From: CAVQFO01 sp963711725
Lineage (GTDB): Bacteria > Pseudomonadota > Gammaproteobacteria > Nitrococcales > Aquisalimonadaceae
Reading direction: 5' to 3'
Length of the DNA stretch: 64,000 nucleotides
NCBI GenBank assembly: GCA_963711725.1
Contig: CAVQFO010000043.1
Span: 62,001-126,000 of the forward strand
A program made the position numbers and the translations under genes. Shown here piece after piece: positions 21,107 to 30,415 of the stretch. The notes below the pieces were generated by a model that saw only the letters and a list, made by a program, of their open reading frames with translations, did no database searches and was not told the origin of the DNA. The first letter of the stretch is position 1. The number at the start of each line of letters is the position of its first letter.

Positions 21107-22459
21107 TCAGCCAGCCGACGCACCCCGCGAAGAGATCTGCGCTCCTTTCTGATTGGGCCCCGCGCCCTGGTCAACCGAGTTCGCACCAGACTCGCCATGA
21201 CCAAATACTCGCGCCACCGACGACCAAATATTGGACGCCCAGCGCTGGGCCGACCAGCGGCTGATGGAGGCCTTTACCGGGGTTCCTGGAGCAATGGCGC
21301 CGATATCCCGGGGATTCTCCGGAACCGCCATTACCACCACCGATGGTCCCCGCTTGGTCACGTCATCCCGCAAATCCGGCGGCAAGTCCCGCACGGACGG
21401 AAACACCTGCCGGATCCGCATCTCCACCGAAGTCCCATCGGGAGTGGTCACCGAAATATTGCGCCCCTTGTGCAAGCGGGCCCTTGCCGCCGGAGGGAAG
21501 TACAACAGCGTGCGCAGATCGTCGCCCGGCACCACGATCACCGTGGGCTCCCCGGCAGTTACCACCTGGCCGGTGGTGACCGGAATCTGGGCCACCACGC
21601 CCTTGGCCGGAGCAGTCAATTGGAGATCGTTCAATCGGTGACGCAGGCTCTTGCGAAGCTGTTTCAGCGAAGCCAAGGTCTGATCCTGGGTCGATTGATC
21701 CGAGTTCTGGCCATCGCCGCCCTTGAGCTGTTTCAACCTCGCCCGGTCGCCTCGCAGTTTGGCGGCGGTAGCCTCGTATTTGCTCTTGGCTTCCAGCATT
21801 TGCTGTTGTGCGTCCAGGACATCGCCCTGGTTGACCGCACCGGAGTGGGCCAAACTCTTGAGGCTTTGATATTGGGACTGCTTGTTGGCGTACTGCTGAA
21901 TTAACGACTGCAGTTGGGCATGCAGCCCGGAGATCTCCGCCTGCAGGGCCGCGACATCACCGCGGCTGGAGGTCGCCCGCTGCGAAACACGGGATTGCGC
22001 CTCGGCGATATTGGCCTTCGCCCGCGCCAGCTCCTGTTCCAACTGCGGCGAGCTGAAGCTCACCAGGACGTCGCCCTTGTTCACATGCTGCCCCGGCTGC
22101 ACCGCGATATTCTTCACAGTCACCGTGGCCGCCGGCGAGAGCTTGTACTGTTCCGCTCCCACCGTACCCGAGGCGTTGTACATCAAGACCTTGCCGGCCA
22201 CGTAGTTCACCCCCAGCGCCGTGGCGACTACCACGATGAGCAGATACACATAACGCCCCCATTTCCGGCGCTTGGGCTCCGTGATCTCAAGCGGAGTCGC
22301 CTCAACTTCCATGGAACGGGCATACCACTGCCGCCAGGGCCGGCCTCCTCCTCCGCCGGAGCCACCCGGCGAAACCGGGTACCGCGGCTCCTCCACGCGG
22401 GGTTCCTTGGCGTGGCGGCGCTCCAGGTCACGATGATTTTCGGCGCTACGGTTTACCAT
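21107..22459 (-). CDS. HlyD-like periplasmic adaptor of the polysaccharide operon
   Basis: A 450-residue inner-membrane-anchored adaptor. A cytosolic N-terminus of about 68 residues with a Gly-rich stretch is followed by one membrane segment (about 70-88, YVYLLIVVVATALGVNYVAG). Then come a biotinyl-lipoyl half motif (VKNIAVQPGQHVNKGDVLVSF), a long coiled coil (about 130-280) and the second half (LTAPAKGVVAQIPVTTGQVV), ending with a beta-barrel-like domain. It overlaps the glycosyltransferase gene upstream by seven bases. The family bridges inner-membrane synthases or transporters and outer-membrane channels; here it probably links the glycosyltransferase to the TolC-like protein. No PilZ motif is seen at the N-terminus. 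Confidence 0.85.
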   Translation of the reverse strand: MVNRSAENHRDLERRHAKEPRVEEPRYPVSPGGSGGGGGRPWRQWYARSMEVEATPLEITEPKRRKWGRYVYLLIVVVATALGVNYVAGKVLMYNASGTVGAEQYKLSPAATVTVKNIAVQPGQHVNKGDVLVSFSSPQLEQELARAKANIAEAQSRVSQRATSSRGDVAALQAEISGLHAQLQSLIQQYANKQSQYQSLKSLAHSGAVNQGDVLDAQQQMLEAKSKYEATAAKLRGDRARLKQLKGGDGQNSDQSTQDQTLASLKQLRKSLRHRLNDLQLTAPAKGVVAQIPVTTGQVVTAGEPTVIVVPGDDLRTLLYFPPAARARLHKGRNISVTTPDGTSVEMRIRQVFPSVRDLPPDLRDDVTKRGPSVVVMAVPENPRDIGAIAPGTPVKASISRWSAQRWASNIWSSVARVFGHGESGANSVDQGAGPNQKGAQISSRGASAG

Positions 22460-23772
22460 GGCTGGTGCTTCCTTGTTTGACGTTGCACATGAGCCGGTAC
22501 ATAAGGCTCCTTGTAAGAATTACGGAAGAAGTACTCGTCCAGATAGGCCAGCAACCGGACCGTGCGGAGATACCACCCGATAAACAGCCCGTAGAGGGGG
22601 ACGTACGGCATCAGCTTGAGGTCCTGGAGCGGGCGCTCGCTGAGTGCCACGGCAATGAAATAGGTGATCATGCTCACCACCAGATAGACCATGGACACCC
22701 CGCAGACGAGATAGGGGAACAAACCCGGATGGGTCAGTGCCAGGTCGATGAGGTAGATGGGGAACATCACCGTCAACACCACCTGAAACACCACAACATC
22801 CAACGCGCCGAGGAAATTCAACAACCCACCCTGCCGACGCCACGGCATGAGCAAAAAGATATATTTCCGCAAACGGAACCGCACGGTACTTCGGTTCCAC
22901 CGCATTTGCTGGCGGAAGTAACCCCACCAGTTGTCCGGCACATCCGTAAGGCACATGGCCCTCGGCGCAAAAGCCACCTGATATCCGGACAACCGAACCT
23001 TGATGGTCAGGTCCGCGTCTTCGCCAGGCCCGGTGTCCCAACCGCCGATCACTTCCAGTGCGGATCGGCGGAAGGCCCCGAAGGCGCCGGAGACGATGAA
23101 CAGGATTCCCAGAGTAGCGGCGACACGCCGCCCCAGGCCGATCGAGAGAAAATACTGAAGCGCCTGGCAGCGCGTCAGTAGGTTTGTCTCCACGTTCCGA
23201 GCCCGGAGATTGCCGGCCACCGCACCCACTTCGGGACGGTAGAATTCCTCGAGCAGCCGCCATACCGAGTCCCGGTCGAACGTACTGTCGGCATCGCAAA
23301 TCACGATGTACTCGCCCTGGGCCGCCTGCAACGCAAGATTCGCCGCGGACACCTTGCCGCCCCGCTCCTTGTGGTTGAAGAAGCGGACCCAGCCGCGCGC
23401 AGCAAGACGGGCTCCAACCTGGTCCATGCCGTCGTCGGAACCATCGCTGACGACAATGATCTCCATATTGGGATAGCTCTGCTCCCGCAAAGAAACCACG
23501 GTTCCTTCCAGCGTGTCCCGCTCGTTGTACCCCGGTAACAGCACGGAAACCCGTGGCAGCGTCCTGGCCAAATGATGGCGAAAGACCGCCTTTTCCCGAG
23601 GTTCCTCAGCACACGCCCGCGTGAGGACGATCAATTGCATCATCAGGTTGCGCGGCAAGGACAGAAGCAGAAACGGCCACAGGCTGATCAGCAGTTGGTC
23701 CGCCGGCATGTCGAACAGCACTTGGATGCTGTGAACGAAGAATTCCGTGACCGTGGCGATAAGGTCGTGCAT
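22453..23772 (-). CDS. Processive family-2 glycosyltransferase (polysaccharide synthase)
   Basis: A 439-residue membrane GT2 of the cellulose/hyaluronan/PNAG synthase type. N-terminal membrane segments lie at about 25-50. The catalytic domain has VSDGSDD (Asp110), CDADS (Asp160, Asp162), GPGED (Asp252) and the processivity motif QQMRW (289-292). Further hydrophobic segments lie at about 315-400. The D,D,D,QxxRW set shows a processive synthase that extrudes the chain it makes; the sugar cannot be read from sequence. It starts four bases after the TackOD1 gene and overlaps the HlyD-like gene. Alg8, PgaC and BcsA are the nearest functional analogues. Confidence 0.9.
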   Translation of the reverse strand: MHDLIATVTEFFVHSIQVLFDMPADQLLISLWPFLLLSLPRNLMMQLIVLTRACAEEPREKAVFRHHLARTLPRVSVLLPGYNERDTLEGTVVSLREQSYPNMEIIVVSDGSDDGMDQVGARLAARGWVRFFNHKERGGKVSAANLALQAAQGEYIVICDADSTFDRDSVWRLLEEFYRPEVGAVAGNLRARNVETNLLTRCQALQYFLSIGLGRRVAATLGILFIVSGAFGAFRRSALEVIGGWDTGPGEDADLTIKVRLSGYQVAFAPRAMCLTDVPDNWWGYFRQQMRWNRSTVRFRLRKYIFLLMPWRRQGGLLNFLGALDVVVFQVVLTVMFPIYLIDLALTHPGLFPYLVCGVSMVYLVVSMITYFIAVALSERPLQDLKLMPYVPLYGLFIGWYLRTVRLLAYLDEYFFRNSYKEPYVPAHVQRQTRKHQPW

Positions 23773-23776
23773 GGCG

Positions 23777-25204
23777 CTACTCTCGCTCGGTCAGCAGGTT
23801 AGCGGCTTTCGCGGGATCGAGTTCGGTGATCTTGATCCGCAAGCCAGCCTGTTCGCCGAGAGTACTCTGGAGCTCGGCGGCTCGGGGCGGATCCCCCCGT
23901 CGACCGCTGCGTGTCGCCGTGATCAGAAAGGCGTTCGGCGAAACCCGCACCACCAGATCCTTGGGTCCGAAGCTCTTGTTCAACAGGGTTTCGGCCTTGT
24001 CCGCGATGCGATTCTGCTCTTCCGCTGATCGGGATTCCCCCACTCGGCTGAGCAGATTCGCCTTGTAGACGGTGATCGGCCATTCGTTTTCGGCAGCGAT
24101 GGTGAGCAGCATCTGCATCGCCTCGCGGTTGTCCGGCATCCCCGCCTGCGATGCCGGCTGGGGATTGACGTCGGCGCCGATATAGCGAGCCTGAATCTGG
24201 CTCCAGCGGCCGCTGCGCGCCACGTCGACCGCGGTGCTGGCCAACGCGTAGCGATGAATGCGAATGGTTCGGAGATCCTCCGGCTGGTGATGAGTGTCGC
24301 AGTCGGCGCACCACGCCCGCAGATCGGGCTCGGACGCCCAGTTGCCGCAGTCTCCGCAGGCGAGAATGCGCCCGGGCCGGTTATATTCCACACCGACATG
24401 GCGCAGTTGATCGTGGCACTTGGGGCACACGGGCCGGCCGGTGCCGATGAACTCCTTTTCAGGCCCAACGTAACCGCACTGGAAGTGATGAATGGAATCC
24501 TGGAGCGACACGTTGGGGGACAGACACTCGGGACAAAGCTCCTTCACCGGTACCCGATAGCCGCCGCACACCGGACACAGGAACAGACGGTCCACCACCT
24601 GTCTTGTCATCAGACTGTGCTCGGCCAGATCGTCGAGCACATCGATGGCCTCCAGGCTGCTCACACCCAGCATCTGCTCCACGAGGGGAAACCGATAGGC
24701 CGTTGGCGCATCCGGATCCAGCACCGGCGTGAGCTCGGCTCTGCGGCTGAGAACGTACTGGAGCATGGCCAGTGGGCGGTCGTCCTGGGCCGGCGGCAAA
24801 CGATCCAGCACCGCCGCGATCTCGGAGAGCACCCGTCGGGCCGCATCGAGCTGACCACGACCGCCCCGGGTCCCAACTACCGCGTCGGCCAAGTGCACCA
24901 CCTCGCCCCCTTCCGCGGCGGCATCGTCCACGCCAATCACCGCAACGGGTCTGAGGTTGTGATTCAGGGACTCTCGCTGTTCCCGGAGTATCTGGGCAAC
25001 CAGGCGATCGTCATAGCCGACAATCACCAGCGGTGTGGCATGCAAGGAGCGTCTCGCCACCTCGTCCACGGGCAGCGGCTCTCCGAACACGCTCCAGATG
25101 CTTGAAAGGCGGTCGGCCGACGGGCCGGCCTCGTCCAGATCCACCAATTCATAGGCGATAGGCATCGCCTGGCCCAGCGGGTTTGTTTCGTAACGCCTCG
25201 ACAT
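23777..25204 (-). CDS. TackOD1-type zinc-ribbon protein with degenerate GGDEF-like C-terminus
   Basis: A 475-residue cytosolic protein. Residues about 55-135 look like a degenerate receiver-type fold. A central cysteine-rich part holds five CxxC knuckles (210/213, 224/227, 260/263, 283/286, 299/302) plus Cys243, the pattern of the TackOD1 output domain, a zinc-ribbon region often fused to signalling domains. The C-terminal 130 residues (REAMQMLLTIAAENEWPITV to NAFLITATRSG) have a nucleotide-cyclase-like layout but no GGDEF motif, so enzymatic activity is unlikely. The ATG at 25204 follows AGGAGGA. Four bases separate it from the synthase gene; it probably controls that enzyme. This assignment is from memory of the family. 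Confidence 0.75.
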   Translation of the reverse strand: MSRRYETNPLGQAMPIAYELVDLDEAGPSADRLSSIWSVFGEPLPVDEVARRSLHATPLVIVGYDDRLVAQILREQRESLNHNLRPVAVIGVDDAAAEGGEVVHLADAVVGTRGGRGQLDAARRVLSEIAAVLDRLPPAQDDRPLAMLQYVLSRRAELTPVLDPDAPTAYRFPLVEQMLGVSSLEAIDVLDDLAEHSLMTRQVVDRLFLCPVCGGYRVPVKELCPECLSPNVSLQDSIHHFQCGYVGPEKEFIGTGRPVCPKCHDQLRHVGVEYNRPGRILACGDCGNWASEPDLRAWCADCDTHHQPEDLRTIRIHRYALASTAVDVARSGRWSQIQARYIGADVNPQPASQAGMPDNREAMQMLLTIAAENEWPITVYKANLLSRVGESRSAEEQNRIADKAETLLNKSFGPKDLVVRVSPNAFLITATRSGRRGDPPRAAELQSTLGEQAGLRIKITELDPAKAANLLTERE

Positions 25205-25441
25205 GTGCTTCCTCCTGATTCCGCGTTCCACCCCAGCCCGAAGGTTCGAACCGGCGGCTCGCGCGTCAAGTCGCGCGGGCTCCCTAAACGGGGCGCTACT
25301 CCATGGGCGAAATGTGTAGTGACGCCCGAGCGCCGAAAAAAGCCCGGCCCTAGGGTCCTTCCGCAATCGGGTTATCTCTTTGGTGGAAACAACCCGATCC
25401 GATGCAGGCGGGCCTTGCACCAACAGCCCGCCCGCCGACGC

Positions 25442-26899
25442 TCACATCCTCGGACAGGACGACAGCGGCGAGCACAAGCCCGGTCGAGAAGAGCCGGAGC
25501 CCTTCTGGGTTCGACCGTTCACATAGTCCTCGTCATAAAGCGACCAGGTCGCCACCGCCTGGACCCAGTTGCCGCGCATTTCCCAGAGATCGGCAACGGA
25601 CGACCAGAACCGGGCCGCCTCCAACTGCACCTGCCACGGCTCCGGCGCGTTCTTGCCCGCCCCGGCGCGCAGCCGCGACTGCAACCGGTCCAGCATCCGC
25701 GCCTTGTCCTGCAAGCCGGACTCCGCACTCTGGATTCCGGCCACGGCTCCGGCCCACTGCCGCCGCACGTCCATCAGCAAGCGCTCCTGCTGCTGAACCG
25801 CGGCCTGCGCGGCCAGCGTCTGCTCCTGCGCCTGCCAGTGAGAATCACCGTCGCTGGCACCTCCGCTGCCAAGAGGAATGCTCAACTTGGCGCCGAGCTG
25901 AGGGCCGCTTTGGGTAGACGAGGAGCTGCGCACCTTGTTCTGCACATAGCCAGCGTAGACATCGAACGAAACGTGCTGCGCCCACGGTGAAAGCTGACTC
26001 TCGTAGGATTTGGCACGTGCCCGCAGGCGTTCCCCCTCGGCACTGTGGCTTGCGACCTCCCGGGCACGCGACGCCGCCGGCGGCTGCTCCGGCAACAGCG
26101 TGTAGTTGTCGGGAGGCGCCGGAACGTTCTCCCTGGCGTTGGGGAGAGAGGCAAGGCGCTGCTCAATCTCCGACTGGAGCTTCAACGCCTGTTCCGAGGC
26201 GTCCGAAGCCGCCTGATTGAGGCTGGGCGGCAAGGTGTGGTCCCGCAACCGCTTTACCCCCTTGCGCGCCTCGTGAATGTTGTCCAGTGCATGGCGCAGG
26301 GCCTGGCGTTGCATCTGCGCCGCCCAACTGCTGACCGATTCGTCCACGAGCTGGCTGGCCGCCTTCTGCTGGGCCTCGGCAACATGAGCCTGGGCCGCCT
26401 GCACTTGCGCGCGGGCGCCAGCTACCCGGGCCGGCCGGTGGGCCAGGAAGTCCAACGCTTCCCATGTCACGCGGGCTTCGGCATGGCGCTCCAGGTCCGT
26501 GTAACTGCTGTCGCTGCCGGTACCACCGCCACTGGGGTAGTCGGTATAGGTCCCGCTGAGCGTGAGCCCGGTGTCCCAGGCCGCGGCCGACTCCTGTCCC
26601 TTGCTGGCGTTGACGCCGGCACGGGCCGATTTCACGCCGGCCATGGAGTCGGCCCTATGTTCGATGCTCTGCATGTAGGCCTGCCACGGGTGCTGCGACG
26701 CCTTGACGGCGGAATCTTTCGGAGCATCGGCCCATCCCGCGCCGGGGATCAGAACCAACGCGGCCGCAAGCCACAAAGCGTTTAGTGGTTTGCCGCGGTG
26801 CATCGGGTTGATGGTGGGTTTGCAGGCGTTGCCGCCGGTTGTGGTATTTCCGACGTGGCCGCGGGCCAGCGCCGGTTCCCTATGCGTTGATGGGGCCAT
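25442..26899 (-). CDS. TolC-family outer-membrane efflux/export protein
   Basis: A 485-residue protein rich in Ala, Gln and Glu heptads, with two repeated halves typical of TolC-like channels. It has beta segments near GLTLSGTYTDYPSGGG and SFDVYAGYVQNKVRS and a terminal LYDEDYVNG region. The hydrophobic signal segment NALWLAAALVLIPGAGWA is at about residues 40-57, so with the ATG at 26899 (strong AAGGAGGG eight bases upstream) the signal is unusually far in. An internal ATG at 26803 would give a normal signal peptide but has no ribosome site. First gene of the operon; probable outer-membrane exit for the polysaccharide. Confidence 0.8.
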   Translation of the reverse strand: MAPSTHREPALARGHVGNTTTGGNACKPTINPMHRGKPLNALWLAAALVLIPGAGWADAPKDSAVKASQHPWQAYMQSIEHRADSMAGVKSARAGVNASKGQESAAAWDTGLTLSGTYTDYPSGGGTGSDSSYTDLERHAEARVTWEALDFLAHRPARVAGARAQVQAAQAHVAEAQQKAASQLVDESVSSWAAQMQRQALRHALDNIHEARKGVKRLRDHTLPPSLNQAASDASEQALKLQSEIEQRLASLPNARENVPAPPDNYTLLPEQPPAASRAREVASHSAEGERLRARAKSYESQLSPWAQHVSFDVYAGYVQNKVRSSSSTQSGPQLGAKLSIPLGSGGASDGDSHWQAQEQTLAAQAAVQQQERLLMDVRRQWAGAVAGIQSAESGLQDKARMLDRLQSRLRAGAGKNAPEPWQVQLEAARFWSSVADLWEMRGNWVQAVATWSLYDEDYVNGRTQKGSGSSRPGLCSPLSSCPRM

Positions 26900-26961
26900 C
26901 CAGATTCCCTCCTTTTATGCCGCCTTCGTATGCGCGTTTAGGTGCCGCAATACATGGCAAA

Positions 26962-27023
26962 CCCCGTGCCAGGACGGCAAGTCCCTTGGGAGCCAAGGTT
27001 TTCACGGAATTTGGCGCACGGGG
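26962..27023 (-). promoter_or_regulatory. Candidate structured 5' leader of the polysaccharide operon
   Basis: CCCCGTGC at 26962-26969 pairs with GCACGGGG at 27016-27023, and inside it CCTTGG at 26984-26989 pairs with CCAAGG at 26993-26998 around a GAG loop. The structure would lie 63-124 bases before the TolC-like ATG in the minus-strand transcript. It has no T-run and is not a known riboswitch class to my eye; a c-di-GMP-I fold was looked for and not found. Confidence 0.35.
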
Positions 27024-27093
27024 CTGGCTTACAGGCGCGGAGAGTGTGTGGCCTGGAGGCGACGCCTAGGGCGCTGCAAGTGCGTAATTCGCT

Positions 27094-27119
27094 GATACCT
27101 GCAGTCATTTACAGGTGTC
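27094..27119. promoter_or_regulatory. Operator-like dyad between polysaccharide operon and glmS
   Basis: GATACCTG and CAGGTGTC (27094-27101, 27112-27119) match as an inverted repeat at seven of eight positions with a 10-base AT-richer spacer, the geometry of a dimeric regulator site. It lies between the two divergent transcripts. The regulator is unknown. Confidence 0.3.
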
Positions 27120-27350
27120 ACCGCGTGGGGACGCCCGGACCAAGAATCTTGGCAAATCCCCGTGTTCCTGCCCCTGAACGCCTTGCCCGGACTTCGGGCT
27201 CAAGCCATCCGCGCCGGGCTTTTCCACCGGAATCCACGCTGCGAAGGGTTTGGATGCCCAAAGTTGAAAACCGGGCACAGCCTTTGCACCTCTGTCCGGC
27301 AGTTCGCAAAGGAATTCGTAACCAACGCCCGCAAGGCAAGGAGCTCATTT

Positions 27351-29184
27351 ATGTGTGGACTGGTAGGAACGGTTGGACAAAGCAATTTGCTGCCCGCATT
27401 GCTGGACGGTCTTCGCCGCCTTGAATATCGGGGCTATGACTCAGCCGGCGTGGCCGTGCTGACGGACGAAGGCGGCCTGCGCGTGCGACGTACCGTAGGC
27501 CCGGTGCAACGCCTCGCCACCGCACTGAACGATTGCGACTGGGCGGCTCATGTGGGTATAGGGCATACCCGCTGGGCCACCCATGGCGAGCCCACTCGCA
27601 TCAACGCACACCCCCAAACCTCCGGCCGCTCCGTCGCCGTGGTCCACAACGGAATCATCGAAAATCAGGCGGATCTGCGCCGCAAGCTGACGGCGGAGGG
27701 ATTCCGGTTCCGCTCCCAGACGGATACGGAGGTCATTGCGCATAACGTGGCGCTTCATCTGCGCGACGCCGATACGCTGTTGGAAGCGGTGCGGCGAGCC
27801 GTGGCGGACTTCGAGGGCAGCTACGCCATTGCCGTTGTCTGCCGAAGCCACCCGGAACACGTGGTGGCGGCGCGCCGGGGCAGTCCGTTGATCATCGGTG
27901 TTTCCGAAGGCGCCAACCTGCTGGCCTCGGACTTGGCGGCACTCCTGCCGATCACCAAGCGCTACATTCCTCTGGAAGACGGCGACATCGCTCAGTTGAA
28001 CCGTCACTCGGTGAACATCATCGATAGCAACGGAAACCCCACCCTGCGCGCGCTGCGAACGTACACCTTGGACGTGGGCGCGGTGGACAAGGGTTCTTAC
28101 AGCCACTTCATGCAGAAGGAGATCTATCGCCCAGCCCAGCGTAGTCGCCGACGCTCTGGACGGCCGGACCAACGGCGAAACGGTTCGTTCGCCGCTGCTG
28201 GAACCCGCCGAAGATTCGCTCCTGGAGCGTACCAGGCATATTCACATCGTGGCCTGCGGTACCAGCTATCACGCCGGCCTGGTGGCCCGCTACGCCGTGG
28301 AGGCGCTTACCGGCTGCACCTGTTCAGTGGAATTAGCCAGCGAATACCGCTACCGCAAGAGCGTGGTTCAAGACGACACACTGCTGGTCACCCTTTCCCA
28401 GTCCGGGGAAACCGCGGATACCCTGGCCGCGTTGAGGGAGGCCAAAAAGGCCGATTACCTTGCCTCGCTGACGATCTGCAATGTGGGCCACAGTTCCATG
28501 GTCCGCGAATCCGACTACCTGTTGGCCATGCGGGCGGGACCGGAGATCGGCGTGGCGTCCACCAAGGCGTTCACGGCTCAGTTGGTATGCCTGCTGCTGC
28601 TGGCGCTGAATGTGCGTCAGGCGCGAGGGTTGTCCGACGAGCTCGATGCCCGTCTGGTGCGCGAACTCCAGGATCTACCGGCTCAAATCGGAGAGATCCT
28701 CGCCGACAGCGATCGCATCAAGGCGCTGGCCGCCAATCTGGTGGACGCCCGGCACGCCATCTTCCTCGGACGAGGTCCGTTGTTTCCCATCGCCCTGGAA
28801 GGCGCCCTGAAACTCAAGGAAATCTCTTATATCCATGCAGAGGGCTACGCTGCGGGCGAACTCAAGCACGGCCCTCTGGCGCTGATCGACCGGGACATGC
28901 CGGTGATCTCGTTGCTACCGGACGATGCCGTGCGTGAGAAGATGCTTTCCAACCTGCAGGAGGTCCAGGCCCGGGGCGGGAGGCTGATCATTTTCGGCGA
29001 GACCGAACCGGAATTCGAGGGCAACGACAGCGCTCACTTCATTCGCGTTCCGCGGTGCAGCGACTGGATCCGGCCCCTGCTTTACACCGTACCGCTGCAG
29101 CTGCTCGCCTACCACGTCGCCGCCTTGCGCGGCAACGATGTGGACAAGCCGCGCAACCTGGCCAAATCGGTCACCGTGGAGTAG
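27351..29184 (+). CDS. glmS: Glucosamine-6-phosphate synthase (isomerising), frameshifted
   Basis: GlmS makes glucosamine-6-phosphate from fructose-6-phosphate and glutamine, committing carbon to UDP-GlcNAc. The N-terminal glutaminase domain is in one frame (MCGLVGTVG with nucleophile Cys2, LEYRGYDSAGVAV, GIGHTRWATHGEP, VVHNGIIEN). The two SIS domains are in another (IVACGTSYHAGLVARYAVE, LSQSGETADTLAALREAK, PRNLAKSVTVE end). The frames join with loss of one base near 28128, inside the conserved FMQKEIYxQP segment. Corrected length is 610; E. coli has 609. As the gene is essential, a consensus error is likely. The strong AAGGAG fixes the start. A supply role for an amino-sugar polysaccharide made by the neighbouring operon is inference. 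Confidence 0.95.
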
Positions 29185-29190
29185 CCGACC

Positions 29191-30393
29191 ATGAGCAAGG
29201 CTGTCCAGACCGACCGTACACCCCGGCGCCTGGGACGGCGCCGGGGTCTTGCCCTGTCGGCGGCGCTCGCTGCCGTGGCGTTATGCGCCGCCTCGGCCGC
29301 CTCCGCCGAGCCCGCATTCCCGCCCCGAGCCAATTCAGCGTGGGTCTACGACCCCCAACCGCGCAACACGCCGGACAAGCACCTGCGCCCGGGCCATTTC
29401 ACCCAAGCCCTGGAGTCACTAAACGCCAACATACGCTCCGGTCACCAGGTCTCCCGACTCTACATTTACGCCGGGGATATGGAAATGTACTGCCCGGGGA
29501 AACAGCCGGACCGGTGCAGCAAGGACGACTTTCACATTTATTACGCCCACGGCAACGGCGGCTCCCACAATCCCTCGGTAAGCGCTTATGCCCGGGCGGG
29601 CAAACACGGCGAGGCGCCGCGCATCGTGCCGGTCATCGACGGCACCGTCACGCAGGGCGGTACGCTACCGGGCTTCAACAAACTGTCCAGGGATCAGGCG
29701 GCGGCGTTCGCCGATCTGGTGGCCCGGCGTGTCTGCGCCGCCCCCGGCGTAGCCGGCGTGCAGTTCGATCTGGAACCGTTCGATGTGTCGAGCAAGAACG
29801 GGCAATACTACTTCTATCGGCGAATCGCGGAAAACTTCGCCTCCCGCGACTTCGGCTGCGTGGACGACGCCCACCCACAGGGCCGCTCGTTTTCCATCTT
29901 CACCACGGCGAACCGGCTGGACCCGGATAGCGCCGGCGGCAGGAATCTCCGGGACATCATGCACACCGCAGGCAATGGCTACGTCATCGACGCCTTGTAC
30001 GATCTCACCAGCGCCCCCCCGGGCCAGCGCACGCCCATCGATAAATACCGCAGGGTGGTGAAGCACGAGGTTCAGCGCATGCACAAATCGGCCTCGGCGC
30101 TGGATATCAAATACCAGTATGCCGTTCCCACCGCCGCCAGCGTGCACGAATTCGCCCGTTGCCAGGGCCCGGAATGCCGCGCCCAGCCGGCTTCAGCCGA
30201 CAACGACAACGACCAACTGGCCTATGTGAAGGCCGCCTTCGAGGCCATCAAAGGAGTGGACGCGCGCCAGGACCGGCGATTCCTGGGAATCGCCTTATGG
30301 GCCTGGAGCCCCTCGGTTACCCACGGGGACACCCGCTTCCATCCCGCGCAACCACCCGAGGCGGTACGCCGCTATCTGAGCGCAAACCTCTAG
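29191..30393 (+). CDS. Secreted glycoside-hydrolase-like protein of unknown substrate
   Basis: A 400-residue protein with an Arg-rich N-terminus and signal peptide ending near ASAASA (residue 39), so probably periplasmic or secreted. The segment GVAGVQFDLEPF (about 188-197; Asp193, Glu195) resembles the DxxDxDxE catalytic strand of GH18-type TIM barrels with the first acidic residue missing, and the end LGIALWAWSP looks like a barrel closing strand. Cysteines at 101, 109, 182 and near 217 and 325 may form disulfides. It starts six bases after glmS, so it is likely cotranscribed. Polysaccharide trimming for the adjacent export operon is a hypothesis. I do not recognise a named family. Confidence 0.6.
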   Translation: MSKAVQTDRTPRRLGRRRGLALSAALAAVALCAASAASAEPAFPPRANSAWVYDPQPRNTPDKHLRPGHFTQALESLNANIRSGHQVSRLYIYAGDMEMYCPGKQPDRCSKDDFHIYYAHGNGGSHNPSVSAYARAGKHGEAPRIVPVIDGTVTQGGTLPGFNKLSRDQAAAFADLVARRVCAAPGVAGVQFDLEPFDVSSKNGQYYFYRRIAENFASRDFGCVDDAHPQGRSFSIFTTANRLDPDSAGGRNLRDIMHTAGNGYVIDALYDLTSAPPGQRTPIDKYRRVVKHEVQRMHKSASALDIKYQYAVPTAASVHEFARCQGPECRAQPASADNDNDQLAYVKAAFEAIKGVDARQDRRFLGIALWAWSPSVTHGDTRFHPAQPPEAVRRYLSANL

Positions 30394-30415
30394 CAACGGC
30401 AAGGGACTGTCCGGG

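Larger units (their letters stand above)
26900..27350. other. Divergent control region between polysaccharide operon and glmS
   Basis: 451 bases without a gene. It contains the nested stem structure at 26962-27023 and the operator-like dyad at 27094-27119, listed separately. A TTGAAA at 27264 has no matching -10. AAGGAG precedes the glmS ATG by seven bases. Confidence 0.5.

Noticed and set aside
25230..25260. tRNA T-loop-like GGTTCGAACC
   Set aside because: The flanks cannot form the five-pair T stem and no acceptor or anticodon arms are present.
26940..27060. c-di-GMP-I (GEMM) riboswitch before the polysaccharide operon
   Set aside because: The conserved GEMM core sequences are not found on either strand; only generic stems are visible.
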